35,727 nucleotides of DNA from a virus, in IMG/VR virus record IMGVR_UViG_3300043409_000542, positions 1 to 35,727 of that record, one strand, 5' to 3'. The position numbers were made by a program, and so were the translations under genes. Below the pieces are notes generated by a model. The model saw nothing but the letters and a program-made list of their open reading frames with translations, ran no database searches and was not told the origin of the DNA. Below are positions 5,539 through 13,069 of this stretch, one piece after another; positions within the stretch are counted from its first letter, which is position 1, and each line of letters begins with the position of its first letter.

Positions 5539-7414
5539 ATTTACTGTACCTATGCATAACGGCCACTTCCGCGTCCAGGGGCAAGCCCTCGGCCCACGGC
5601 GGCGGCGTACACATCACCCTTTTGACCTCTTCCATCGTCGCCTCTGGTGTAGCGGTCTCGACCACGACTTCATCGTGAATGTGCAGCACTACGCCGTCCA
5701 GTTGGCGCAGCGCGTGGCGTAGCAGATCATTCGCGCAAGCCTGCGTGATATTTTCACACGCCAGACCCTTCCACAGTCGCGCGCGCGGCCATTCTTTGGC
5801 GTCGGCGGCGGGTTTCCAGGCTGCTTTGGCGTAAGTTATGCCCTCCGCATCGATCCGCGCGAATGGGTAGCATAGCACCCGACCGGATGGCAGCGAATAC
5901 CAAAGATGTTGACCGTCGAACAGATATGTGGTACGGCCTGCGGTGAACTCATGGCCTTTGTGGCGCATGGCGCGGGTGTAGGCTGACTCCAGATCGAACC
6001 AGTAGCCTACGGCCCATTGATTGGCCCTGCGCCACCCGTCCACCATCTTGCGCGCCTCATGCTCGGGTAGCGACAGGCCGTAGGCGCGGCCCATCGCAGC
6101 GAAGGCACCGATTCCACCAGCAAAGCCGCAGGCTAACTCTTGCACCTTGCCAATCTGGCGCTGATCCTTGCTGATCTCTTGCGTCTGAAATGTGGCGCGC
6201 GCATTGGCGACATACACATCCTCGCCCGACTCGAACAGCGCCAGCTTGGCCTGTCCTTTGGTGGACAGCCACGGGTTGACTCGGGCCTCGACCGCTGCCC
6301 AGTCGGCCACCACTAGCGCGTGTCTAGGCGCCGGGATCAGCGCGGGGCGCAGCATACCCTTCAAGATGTCGGTGATTCGGCGCCCATGCTGTGGAACAAT
6401 TCGATGGCCTCGAACCATTGCTGCGCGGACGGCCTGCGGGTCGGCAGCGCACTTACGCGCGAAATTATGCACTTGAGCGCCGTAGGATGAAGCGCGCCCT
6501 GTTGCGCTGCCACCAGCAAAAACGAAGGCACCTCTAATGCGGCTATCCTCCTCGTCCGCGAGATCCGCAAGCCGCCCAAACTTCGCGGTGCTGGACGCCC
6601 ATAGATCGTCCGCGCATTGGATAACTTCTTGAACATCTGGCGGTACTCCCTCGCAATTCAGTAGATTAGCGCGCACCGTCTTGTCGATGCTGACCTTATC
6701 GTCCTTGGTCATCAGCTTGCGCGCCTCGGCGTCTACACGCTCCCACACCCAGTCACGCATCTTGGACGATCTCACGCTAGAGATGGCGCCCTCGGTCACC
6801 TCCGCGACGATCTGCTCTATCTCGACCAGTTCAGCATCGGCGTACTTGACCGCCGCACGGCACAGCGGCACATCGACCAGCACGCCCCGGTCGTTGATGC
6901 GCTCGTTGACATGGTAATCCATCAGCTCATCGGCTGACAGATCGCGCAATCCCTTGCTGATTGTCCGCATGGCCCGCACATCTTGCTGGCAGTAGCTGAT
7001 AAGGTCGGCCATGTCCTGCGCGCTGTGCTTGAACGGCGGTAGGCAGCACTTGCGGATCAGCGCAGCGCCTTTATGATCTTTACGCATAGATGCGCCAGCG
7101 AACCGGCCCACATCCTCCAGCGACCCAGGCGCGCAGTTCGCTCGGGCCTGTGCAGCGGTGCAGTAGAACGACTCCAGAGGCACATTCACCTGTAGAACAT
7201 ACCAAAGTATCAACCGCTCAAACGCAGCGTTGTGGGCGCGTATCTGGTGGCCTGTGAAGTCAGGCAGCGGGCCGTGCGTCCATGTCTGCACCTCGCCGTC
7301 ATCATAGGCGTAGCACATGCACAGCACCTCGGTCGAGGCGTCTTGCGCGTAGTTGTAGACGCCGTGCGACTTGAGATCGCAGGCGCTACGGGTTTCGAAG
7401 TCGATCCAGAGCAT
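5537..7414 (-). CDS. polA: A-family DNA polymerase with 3'-5' exonuclease
   Basis: Product of 625 residues that replicates phage DNA. Exonuclease motifs: IDFET (D5, E7), HNAAFE (61-66, E instead of the common D) and YCQQD (141-145). Polymerase motif A is VVADWAAVEARV with D371; motif B has R419, K423 and then L427 and F431 where E. coli Pol I has F762 and Y766; motif C is HDE (580-582). There is no 5'-nuclease domain, as in other phage Pol I-like enzymes. The organisation and motif B match enzymes found with DUF2800 nucleases in many prophages. A hairpin lies just upstream of the start, which has only a weak GGA ribosome site. Confidence 0.95.
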   Translation of the reverse strand: MLWIDFETRSACDLKSHGVYNYAQDASTEVLCMCYAYDDGEVQTWTHGPLPDFTGHQIRAHNAAFERLILWYVLQVNVPLESFYCTAAQARANCAPGSLEDVGRFAGASMRKDHKGAALIRKCCLPPFKHSAQDMADLISYCQQDVRAMRTISKGLRDLSADELMDYHVNERINDRGVLVDVPLCRAAVKYADAELVEIEQIVAEVTEGAISSVRSSKMRDWVWERVDAEARKLMTKDDKVSIDKTVRANLLNCEGVPPDVQEVIQCADDLWASSTAKFGRLADLADEEDSRIRGAFVFAGGSATGRASSYGAQVHNFARKCAADPQAVRAAMVRGHRIVPQHGRRITDILKGMLRPALIPAPRHALVVADWAAVEARVNPWLSTKGQAKLALFESGEDVYVANARATFQTQEISKDQRQIGKVQELACGFAGGIGAFAAMGRAYGLSLPEHEARKMVDGWRRANQWAVGYWFDLESAYTRAMRHKGHEFTAGRTTYLFDGQHLWYSLPSGRVLCYPFARIDAEGITYAKAAWKPAADAKEWPRARLWKGLACENITQACANDLLRHALRQLDGVVLHIHDEVVVETATPEATMEEVKRVMCTPPPWAEGLPLDAEVAVMHRYSK

Positions 7415-7420
7415 TTTCCA

Positions 7421-7441
7421 AAGCCCCCTGTCACGGGGCTT
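7421..7441 (-). terminator. hairpin just upstream of polA
   Basis: AAGCCCC (7421-7427) and GGGGCTT (7435-7441) form a 7-bp stem with a 7-base loop. It occupies the gap between two minus-strand genes, with its 3' arm 7 bases from the polA start codon. It could be a leaky terminator or could limit ribosome access to polA. Confidence 0.45.
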
Positions 7442-7447
7442 CAGAAA

Positions 7448-8074
7448 TTACGCTGCTATGCGACGGCGGCGACCGGCTTTCGGCGCTTCCTCGGCCTCGC
7501 CCTCCAACGAAATAAACTCCACAATGTCAAAGACCGGGATCAGCACCTTGCCGTAATTTTTGTGCGGATAAGACCCCTTGTTCAAGGTCACCACCGGCAC
7601 CGGCTTAGTTTGGTCTTTGTCCACTTGCTCAGACAACGCTACCGCTAGTTCCTGTACGGCGCGCTTGCCGCCCAGGCTAGTCGTGACATAGCGCACTTCG
7701 AGGCCGCTATCCTCGCCGCTGATGCACTTCAGGCTCATGCCTAGCTGCGTTTCCCAGCCCTTCTCGGCACCCCATGGCGCGGGGTCAAGTTCTGGCAGCG
7801 GCTGCGACACGCCGACCATCTTCTCGCCCAACACTTCGCGGTTGCCCCAGGCGATAAAGCCGTGGACAAACGAGAACGGATTGACGGCCCACTTGCTGCC
7901 GTCCTCGCACTCAGTCGCGTCGGCGCCAAAGACCCAGCATCCGATCTTGTCCATCTTCAGGATCGCTACGCCACCACCAGCGCCTGCGCTGGCAACTGTC
8001 AGCGCCTTGAGTGAACTGGACAGCGACGATACAGCAGGCAGACCCGCCGTTTTGAACACACTTACATTTGACAT
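7448..8074 (-). CDS. replication-module protein of unknown function (possible ssDNA-binding role)
   Basis: Product of 208 residues; AAGGAAAAATCC precedes ATG 8074. I know this type of protein only from phages, between DUF2800 and polA, a slot often held by single-strand binding proteins. Visible features are a low-complexity Ser/Ala N-terminus, the segment KWAVNPFSFVHGFIAWG, a mostly beta centre, and a basic tail GRRRR. There is no classic acidic SSB tail, and it does not look like DUF2815. An ssDNA-binding role is inferred from position only. Confidence 0.75.
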   Translation of the reverse strand: MSNVSVFKTAGLPAVSSLSSSLKALTVASAGAGGGVAILKMDKIGCWVFGADATECEDGSKWAVNPFSFVHGFIAWGNREVLGEKMVGVSQPLPELDPAPWGAEKGWETQLGMSLKCISGEDSGLEVRYVTTSLGGKRAVQELAVALSEQVDKDQTKPVPVVTLNKGSYPHKNYGKVLIPVFDIVEFISLEGEAEEAPKAGRRRRIAA

Positions 8075-8084
8075 GGATTTTTCC

Positions 8085-9176
8085 TTAGACTAGTTTAGAG
8101 AGGGCAGCGGTTAATTGCTGCCCGATGAGCATCACAGCGGGGCGGGGATCGCTCTCCGACGCTATGGTGCTACCCGAACTGATAGAGACTGTCAATGACT
8201 CCGGCACTTTGCTTTTCAGCAGCTTTTCAGCCTGTGCCGGGGACACTATCTTGGTCACCATCACCTCGGATTCTTTCAGGCGACCCATCAGATGCGCTTT
8301 GGCCGCATCCTCGTTCGCCCATGATCTTGTTCCCCTCTTGGGGACTAACTTCCACCCTGGTACGGGCCTGCCGCCTTTGAGCATGTCGAATGCCAAGGCG
8401 CGCAAGTCTGTGATCCAGCCCTCTAGGATATCAGCATTGGTCAGGTACGCGCCTATCATATCGGCGTTGAGACTCTTGACCGCCACATCACGCGCCCGGT
8501 CTACGGCGCCAGTCATCTGTGGGCAGACTGGCTTGGCCGTACACCAGCGGCAATGGTCGCCTAGCTTGAGCGCAGCGTCGGGCGATTGGGACGCCTTGAC
8601 CGCCGCCTTCAGATCCAGCTCGAACTGCTTGATGCGAGCTGGCGTTGTCACCCATCGCCGTATCGCAGGCGGCTGGATGATGACCAACTCCACCTCATCC
8701 ACACCCGAGAAGGCCCAGGCTGTCTCGGCAGTCCGCATGGCAGCGGCAGCGTAGAACATCAACTGCTCGTTCTCCTCGGCCTCTACCATCACGCCATCGC
8801 CAAATTTCCAGTCGAGGACAATGGCGCGCTGGCCAATGCGGCCTACCAGATCGGTAGAGCCGAAAACGCCGGGTAGGAAGTCGCCAAAGCTGACCTCTGT
8901 CTCGACCTCGTACTCCATCGTCTGATCGGGATCGACTTCGTTGAGAAGATCAAGCGCGGGCCTGATCTTCTCGTCGAGCAGTTCCCCCTTGATCGCATCT
9001 GAGGGGCGCATGTTGTCAGACCCCAAGATGTGCGCCATTGCATCGTGCAGCATGGTGCCTTGGGCCATGTACTGGTTCTCGGCCTGCGGTGGCATCTTGG
9101 CGCACAGCGCCACGCTGCCGGGGCAGTTCATGACGCGCTTGGCGGTGCTCCCGCCGACGATCTTACTGTGCTTCAT
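8085..9176 (-). CDS. DUF2800 family PD-(D/E)XK nuclease, RecB/Cas4-like
   Basis: Product of 363 residues, predicted exonuclease for recombination or replication. Nuclease motifs in order: GTMLHD (40-45), GSTDL with D109, LDWKFG with D122 and K124, and EQLMFY (Q138, Y142). Four cysteines, C18 near the N-terminus and C209, C212 and C218 in the C-terminal half, fit the Fe-S staple of AddB/Cas4-type nucleases. It sits upstream of the unknown replication protein and polA, the usual order for this family. It overlaps the small gene upstream by 14 bases. Confidence 0.88.
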   Translation of the reverse strand: MKHSKIVGGSTAKRVMNCPGSVALCAKMPPQAENQYMAQGTMLHDAMAHILGSDNMRPSDAIKGELLDEKIRPALDLLNEVDPDQTMEYEVETEVSFGDFLPGVFGSTDLVGRIGQRAIVLDWKFGDGVMVEAEENEQLMFYAAAAMRTAETAWAFSGVDEVELVIIQPPAIRRWVTTPARIKQFELDLKAAVKASQSPDAALKLGDHCRWCTAKPVCPQMTGAVDRARDVAVKSLNADMIGAYLTNADILEGWITDLRALAFDMLKGGRPVPGWKLVPKRGTRSWANEDAAKAHLMGRLKESEVMVTKIVSPAQAEKLLKSKVPESLTVSISSGSTIASESDPRPAVMLIGQQLTAALSKLV

Positions 9177-9327
9177 TCTTAGGCTCTTCGTAGCTGAGAG
9201 TAACGGTGCGGGTGTAGCTGTACGAGCTGTCCCATGTCACCGTGTTGAAGTTGCCGTCCACCAGCATTTCGTTGACGCGCTCCAAGATGATGCGCTCAAT
9301 CTCTTCCTTGTTTAGCTTGATTTCCAT
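9163..9327 (-). CDS. hypothetical protein, first gene of the replication operon
   Basis: Product of 54 residues from ATG 9327, preceded by AAGGAACGATC (the same leader is used at 22648). Longer starts upstream would cross the promoter region. The protein has an N-terminal helix (KLNKEEIERIILERVNEML) and a beta C-terminus. Lying about 30 bases downstream of the predicted transcription start, it will be made first. Family not recognised. Confidence 0.7.
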   Translation of the reverse strand: MEIKLNKEEIERIILERVNEMLVDGNFNTVTWDSSYSYTRTVTLSYEEPKNEAQ

Positions 9328-9365
9328 GATCGTTCCTTGGTTGATACCCGCGATTGGGTGAACGA

Positions 9366-9394
9366 AGTGTAACATGAAAAAAAGTCCTTGACAA
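9366..9394 (-). promoter_or_regulatory. sigma70-type promoter for the replication operon
   Basis: On the minus strand TTGTCA (9394-9389) and TACACT (9371-9366) are separated by 17 bp, a good match to consensus. The predicted start near 9359 gives a leader of about 30 bases before the 9327 start codon. The -35 box overlaps that of the divergent promoter. Confidence 0.7.
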
Positions 9395-9415
9395 CATTTA
9401 TTTTTGGGGTAGAGT
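9388..9415 (+). promoter_or_regulatory. sigma70-type promoter for the plus-strand operon
   Basis: Perfect TTGACA (9388-9393), 16-bp spacer, TAGAGT (9410-9415). The predicted start falls at or next to the ATG at 9422, so the first transcript may be leaderless. It shares five bases of its -35 box with the divergent promoter. Confidence 0.65.
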
Positions 9416-9421
9416 CGGGCC

Positions 9422-9601
9422 ATGAAAACGCACACCATCGAAATTTCCCTTGCTGAACTGCAAGCCGCTTTGCGCGAGTACTGCTTGCAGCACGGGCACA
9501 ACCCAAGCTGCGTGAGCATCGTCAGCCACGAGAAAACAATTATGGTCGAGCTGGAGCCTAACGGCTTGGTGACCGCAGACGGGTTTGCCCATCGTGCTTG
9601 A
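9422..9601 (+). CDS. hypothetical protein (59 residues)
   Basis: ATG 9422 to TGA 9599-9601. The N-terminus MKTHTIEISLAELQAALREY reads as a beta strand followed by a helix, and the protein is acidic with three Cys. There is no good ribosome site, consistent with a leaderless message from the promoter at 9388-9415. It overlaps the VRR-NUC gene by a few bases. Family not recognised. Confidence 0.65.
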   Translation: MKTHTIEISLAELQAALREYCLQHGHNPSCVSIVSHEKTIMVELEPNGLVTADGFAHRA

Positions 9602-9866
9602 AAAGCAAGTCGAACGCTACTTAGTCAAGAAGGTCGAGGCCGTCGGTGGCAAGGCGTACAAGTTCACCAGCCCAGGGCGTGGCGGTGTGGCCGACCGCAT
9701 TGTGTGCCTGCCCGATGGCAGCACTTGGTTCGTCGAACTCAAGACAGCAGGCGGCAAGATGTCCGCGCTGCAACTGATCTTCGCCGAGGACATGCGCCGA
9801 ATGAAGCAGAACTATACCGTGCTGTGGTCAAAGGAGGATGTGGATGCGTATCTTAATAGCCTGTGA
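9594..9866 (+). CDS. VRR-NUC domain nuclease
   Basis: Product of 90 residues, single-domain VRR-NUC endonuclease of the PD-(D/E)XK superfamily, probably resolving branched or flap DNA in replication or recombination. Catalytic residues visible: D34 in GVADRI, E48 and K50 in FVELK, and Q60. The N-terminus EKQVERYLVKKV and SPGRGGV are typical. GTG 9594 gives the usual family N-terminus; TTG 9585 is possible. It overlaps the next gene, with a strong AAGGAGG inside its own 3' end. Confidence 0.9.
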   Translation: MLEKQVERYLVKKVEAVGGKAYKFTSPGRGGVADRIVCLPDGSTWFVELKTAGGKMSALQLIFAEDMRRMKQNYTVLWSKEDVDAYLNSL

Positions 9867-10419
9867 GTACAGCGGTCGTGTGCGGGATGCGTTTATTGCC
9901 AAGGGCCATGACGCGATGTCATGCGACTTGCTGCCCACGGACGCGCCGGGGCCGCACTATCAAGGTGATGTGTTCGATGTTATCGGGGGGGGGTGGGACA
10001 TGATGATCGCACATCCACCTTGCACACATCTGGCCGTATCTGGTGCTATGCACTTCGCTGCCAAACGCGCCAGCGGCGTCCAGCAAAAGGCATTGGCATT
10101 TGTACAACAGTTGCTGGACGCGCCGATATCGCGCATTGCCTTGGAAAATCCAGTAAGCATTATCAGCAGCCACATACGAAAGCCAACGCAGATCATTCAC
10201 CCGTGGATGTTCGGGCACACAGAACAAAAGACCACTTGTCTATGGCTTAAAGGGGTTGCACATCTTGTGCCGACAAACGATGTAAAAGCGCAGATGCTGT
10301 TGCTACCCAAGAATCAACGCGAGCGTTTGCACTATTTACCCCCTAGCGCGGATCGTTGGAAACTGCGAAGCGCGACTTACCAAGGCATCGCCGACGCGAT
10401 GGCAGCACAATGGGGCTAA
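9844..10419 (+). CDS. cytosine C5 methyltransferase-like protein
   Basis: Product of 191 residues. The start at 9844 is chosen because AAGGAGG (9831-9837) lies 6 bases upstream; ATG 9838 is too close. Motifs resemble DNA cytosine-5 methyltransferases: an N-terminal SAM-binding-like strand (RILIACEYSG), HPPCTHLAVSG with C60 like motif IV, and LENP (100-103) like motif VI. FGHTEQKTTCLWL is a signature of this phage family. It lacks a recognisable target recognition domain, so activity and target are uncertain. It contains a run of nine G (9985-9993). It overlaps the helicase by 10 bases. Confidence 0.8.
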   Translation: MRILIACEYSGRVRDAFIAKGHDAMSCDLLPTDAPGPHYQGDVFDVIGGGWDMMIAHPPCTHLAVSGAMHFAAKRASGVQQKALAFVQQLLDAPISRIALENPVSIISSHIRKPTQIIHPWMFGHTEQKTTCLWLKGVAHLVPTNDVKAQMLLLPKNQRERLHYLPPSADRWKLRSATYQGIADAMAAQWG

Positions 10420-11678
10420 GACCATATCAAGTAGAGGCGGCTAACTTCTTGTTCGACAATGACCGGGCGATGATCCTCGCCCCGGTCGGCGCTGGCAAGA
10501 CAGCTATCACGCTCACGGCCATGCAGTCGGCGCTGCATGAGGGCGTGGTGAACCGCTTTCTGGTGCTGGCGCCCAAGCGCGTATGCACTAGCGTCTGGCT
10601 GCAAGAGCGCGACAAGTGGGCGCCCGCGATGAGCATGGCCGTGGCCGTGGGGACGCCCAAGCAGCGCGCAGCGGCGTTCAACTCAGTAGCTGATGTGGTA
10701 GTGACCAACTACGACAACTTGCAGTCGCTGCCCCATCTGGACTTCGACGGGATTGTGTTCGACGAGTTGACCCGGCTGAAGAACCCCAGCGGCGCCAGGT
10801 TCAAGGCGCTGCACAAGCTGATCGACTGCCCTGTGCGTTGGGGCTTGACCGGATCGTTTACCAGCAACGGGCTGGAGGATGTGTTCGGCCAATGCAAGAT
10901 TGTGGATCAGAAGCTGCTGGGCCGTTCCAAAGGCGCGTTTCAGCAGCAGTACTTCTACCTTGTCAACAAGGAGTTCAACGACTGGGCGCCGCGCAAGGGC
11001 AGTCTGGAAGCGGTGATGGAGCGCATCAAACCGGCCACCTTCGTCTTGGATGCGGGAGAGTACAAAGACAAGCTGCCGCCGCTGCACACGGTCGAGGTGC
11101 GCTGCGACATGGACATGACCAAGTACGACGAGATGAAGCAGCACTTCGTGGTGGAGTTCCCAACGGCCAAGGCCATAGCAGTCAACGCTGCTGTGGTCAC
11201 CGGCAAGCTGCAACAGATGGCAAGCGGGTTCGTGTACGGCGACTCGACCGAGTGGTTTAGCACCCACAAGTTCGACGCGCTGGACGATCTGCTGGCCGAG
11301 AACCAACGCGCTAACACGATCATCTTCTACACCTACCAAGAAGAACTTGCCGAGTTACGCCGACGCTACCCGAAGGCGCGGACGGTAGACGCAATCGACA
11401 GTTGGAACCGGGGCGAGGTTGAGTTGCTGCTGCTGCACCCCAAGAGCGCAGGGCATGGGCTGAACCTACAGCATGGCGGGTGCAAGTGCGTGTTCTTGTC
11501 GCTGCCGTGGTCGCTGGAGTTGTACGAGCAGGCCATCGGGCGCCTGCACAGGTCGGGTCAGGCCCATGCGGTGTGGGTCTACATCATGCTGACCAACAAA
11601 ACGGTGGACGAGAAAATTTGGGCCGCGCTGCACAGCAAGCGCGCGGTGTCGGATGTTGCAATGGAGGAGCTGAAATGA
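10410..11678 (+). CDS. SNF2/DEAD-like superfamily II helicase
   Basis: Product of 422 residues from ATG 10410, overlapping the preceding stop. Motifs: Q-like LRPYQVEA (3-10), Walker A GAGKT (27-31), Walker B VFDELT with D118 and E119, motif III LTGS (147-150), and motif VI GRLHRSGQ (377-384). Such compact SNF2 helicases are common in the replication regions of phages with VRR-NUC and DUF2800 nucleases. Likely role is DNA translocation or fork remodelling. The stop overlaps the next start (ATGA). Confidence 0.93.
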   Translation: MGLRPYQVEAANFLFDNDRAMILAPVGAGKTAITLTAMQSALHEGVVNRFLVLAPKRVCTSVWLQERDKWAPAMSMAVAVGTPKQRAAAFNSVADVVVTNYDNLQSLPHLDFDGIVFDELTRLKNPSGARFKALHKLIDCPVRWGLTGSFTSNGLEDVFGQCKIVDQKLLGRSKGAFQQQYFYLVNKEFNDWAPRKGSLEAVMERIKPATFVLDAGEYKDKLPPLHTVEVRCDMDMTKYDEMKQHFVVEFPTAKAIAVNAAVVTGKLQQMASGFVYGDSTEWFSTHKFDALDDLLAENQRANTIIFYTYQEELAELRRRYPKARTVDAIDSWNRGEVELLLLHPKSAGHGLNLQHGGCKCVFLSLPWSLELYEQAIGRLHRSGQAHAVWVYIMLTNKTVDEKIWAALHSKRAVSDVAMEELK

Positions 11679-11833
11679 CAAGACTAGAACGGCTACAGAC
11701 CAAGTTGAAGGCTGCGAAAGCGGAACTCAGGATCAGGGAGAAGAACCATAACGCTACTTCGCGTTGGTACACGAAGGTCACAATGTTGATCGAAGAACTG
11801 GAGGCAAAAATTGAACTGGCGAGAACTAAATAG
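11675..11833 (+). CDS. small coiled-coil protein (52 residues)
   Basis: ATG 11675 overlaps the helicase stop. The protein is highly charged and helical, with heptad-like Leu spacing (LERLQTKLKAAKAELRIREK) and a second helix near the C-terminus. Length and coupling suggest a helicase partner or small DNA-binding factor, but nothing identifies it. Confidence 0.7.
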   Translation: MTRLERLQTKLKAAKAELRIREKNHNATSRWYTKVTMLIEELEAKIELARTK

Positions 11834-11990
11834 AACGCTTAGTACGCTGTCAGAACTGCAAGTTCTGGAACTGCTGGAGACTGAGCAAGTCGAGCAGAAG
11901 CGTATAGCAATACTTGAGCGGCTGCACCAACGCTACAACTCGTTGCGGGTGGCTAGAGAACGGATCGAAATTCTAAGGAAAGCAAGATGA
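11811..11990 (+). CDS. small coiled-coil protein (59 residues), TTG start
   Basis: TTG 11811 with GGAGG 6 bases upstream, running to TGA 11988-11990. The predicted product is almost entirely helical and charged, with regular Leu (STLSELQVLELLETEQVEQK). It overlaps the previous small gene by 23 bases and the next by 4, so it closes an otherwise empty gap. It may be a paralogue or partner of the preceding coiled-coil protein. Confidence 0.6.
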   Translation: MNWRELNRTLSTLSELQVLELLETEQVEQKRIAILERLHQRYNSLRVARERIEILRKAR

Positions 11991-12133
11991 ACATATCTTA
12001 TTTGACTCGGGTACGGGCGCACTTCAACTGCGCCGAGAAACATATCAACAGGCACAACATGCGCCAATGGGTGCGCTCGGTACGGTTCCTGGGCGACAAA
12101 TGGCTGCTGGCCGTACAGGTGGTGCGGAAATGA
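11987..12133 (+). CDS. hypothetical basic protein (48 residues)
   Basis: ATG 11987 to TGA 12131-12133, coupled by ATGA on both sides. The product is rich in Arg, His and Trp (HINRHNMRQWVRSVRF) and could bind nucleic acid. It directly precedes the transglycosylase-like gene. Family not recognised. Confidence 0.6.
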   Translation: MNISYLTRVRAHFNCAEKHINRHNMRQWVRSVRFLGDKWLLAVQVVRK

Positions 12134-12849
12134 TCCACTACCACGGGCTACCGATTACGCCAGCTACGGTGGCCGTAGTAGCCGTTAACGGAGGGCACGC
12201 GTTTGTTAGTTTTGCTCATTCAGATCAACTAGGCATAGCCATAGAGGTGTGCCAATCGTTTGCAGTTGACAACGGCGCTTTTTCCGCGTGGAAAGCCGGG
12301 CGGCCCGTAACCGATTGGCGTCCGTTCTATGGGTGGGTTGAGGCGTGTCGCCGCGTTCCGTCGTGTGACTTTGCAGTCATCCCCGATGTGATTGACGGCG
12401 ACGAAAACGCAAACGATGCGTTGTTGGATGAATGGCCTTTGGGAGCGGCTTTCGGCGCGCCTGTATGGCATATGCACGAATCGCTAGACAGGCTGGAGCG
12501 AATGGCTTTGACTTACTTGCGTGTGTGCATCGGCAGCAGCGGCCAGTACGCCAGCGTAGGAAACGATGCTTGGTGGAAACGAATTGACCAAGCGATGCGC
12601 GTAGTCTGTGATTCGCAAGGGCGTCCCCTGGTCAAAATGCACGGTCTTCGGATGCTGAATCCAAAAGTGTTTACGCGCCTTCCGCTTGCCAGCGCCGATT
12701 CGACTAATATCGGCCGGAATGTCGGCATTGACAAGAATTGGGCAAAGGGGAACTATTTGCCCCCTACTAAAGAAGCGCGCGCGCAAGTCATGCGATCACG
12801 CATTGAGTCACACAACGCACCATCAACTTATGAATACCTACAAGACTGA
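12130..12849 (+). CDS. TGT/DpdA-like deazaguanine transglycosylase
   Basis: Product of 239 residues from ATG 12130, coupled to the preceding stop. Read as a short member of the tRNA-guanine transglycosylase/DpdA superfamily, which exchanges guanine for a 7-deazaguanine base. Matching parts: DNGAFSAW (47-54) like the DSGG motif with the general acid Asp; CDFAVIPDVIDGD (79-91) like the substrate-binding Asp region; IGSSGQ (134-139) like the Gly motif; KMHGLR (169-174); and ADSTNIGRN (189-197), where D190 would be the nucleophile. No zinc-binding Cys set of tRNA TGT is visible, favouring DNA as target. Next come a QueF-like and a YhhQ-like gene. Alternative: an uncharacterised TIM barrel of another function. 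Confidence 0.75.
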   Translation: MIHYHGLPITPATVAVVAVNGGHAFVSFAHSDQLGIAIEVCQSFAVDNGAFSAWKAGRPVTDWRPFYGWVEACRRVPSCDFAVIPDVIDGDENANDALLDEWPLGAAFGAPVWHMHESLDRLERMALTYLRVCIGSSGQYASVGNDAWWKRIDQAMRVVCDSQGRPLVKMHGLRMLNPKVFTRLPLASADSTNIGRNVGIDKNWAKGNYLPPTKEARAQVMRSRIESHNAPSTYEYLQD

Positions 12850-13069
12850 ATTTTTCTGCTTGTGCCCTCTCAACGAAACGCGCATCAAATACTTTTTGGA
12901 GATTGCCACAGATGAAATAATTCCGGTAGAAGACATCATTGACCAATTTAAAAACTACGCCAGCGGCTTTCACGAACTGATTGCTGAAGACTTGCACAAA
13001 AAATTTGGTGGAAAACAAACCCTCGTCGCGGATCACCACGGCGTCACTATCGAAACGACAAGACCATGA
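12830..13069 (+). CDS. minimal QueF-like T-fold protein
   Basis: Product of 79 residues; ATG 12830 lies 20 bases inside the transglycosylase gene, without a clear ribosome site. The pattern fits the T-fold of QueF (preQ0 reductase): FFCLCP (8-13) like the catalytic-Cys strand, VED with E34 like the substrate Glu, two helices, FHE (47-49) matching the conserved QueF FHE, and a final strand HHGVTIE. It lacks the QueF ESKSLK-type NADPH motif, as does archaeal QueF-L, which adds ammonia to preQ0 to make archaeosine. It is much shorter than QueF (about 150 residues). Predicted to act on the deazaguanine nitrile; this is inference from motifs and neighbours. Confidence 0.6.
   Translation: MNTYKTEFFCLCPLNETRIKYFLEIATDEIIPVEDIIDQFKNYASGFHELIAEDLHKKFGGKQTLVADHHGVTIETTRP

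Noticed and set aside
8125-8754. 209-residue plus-strand ORF
   Set aside because: Lies opposite the DUF2800 nuclease gene whose catalytic motifs are intact; no support of its own.
10683-11339. 218-residue minus-strand ORF opposite the helicase
   Set aside because: Antisense shadow of a clear helicase gene in GC-rich DNA; no recognisable motif or ribosome site.
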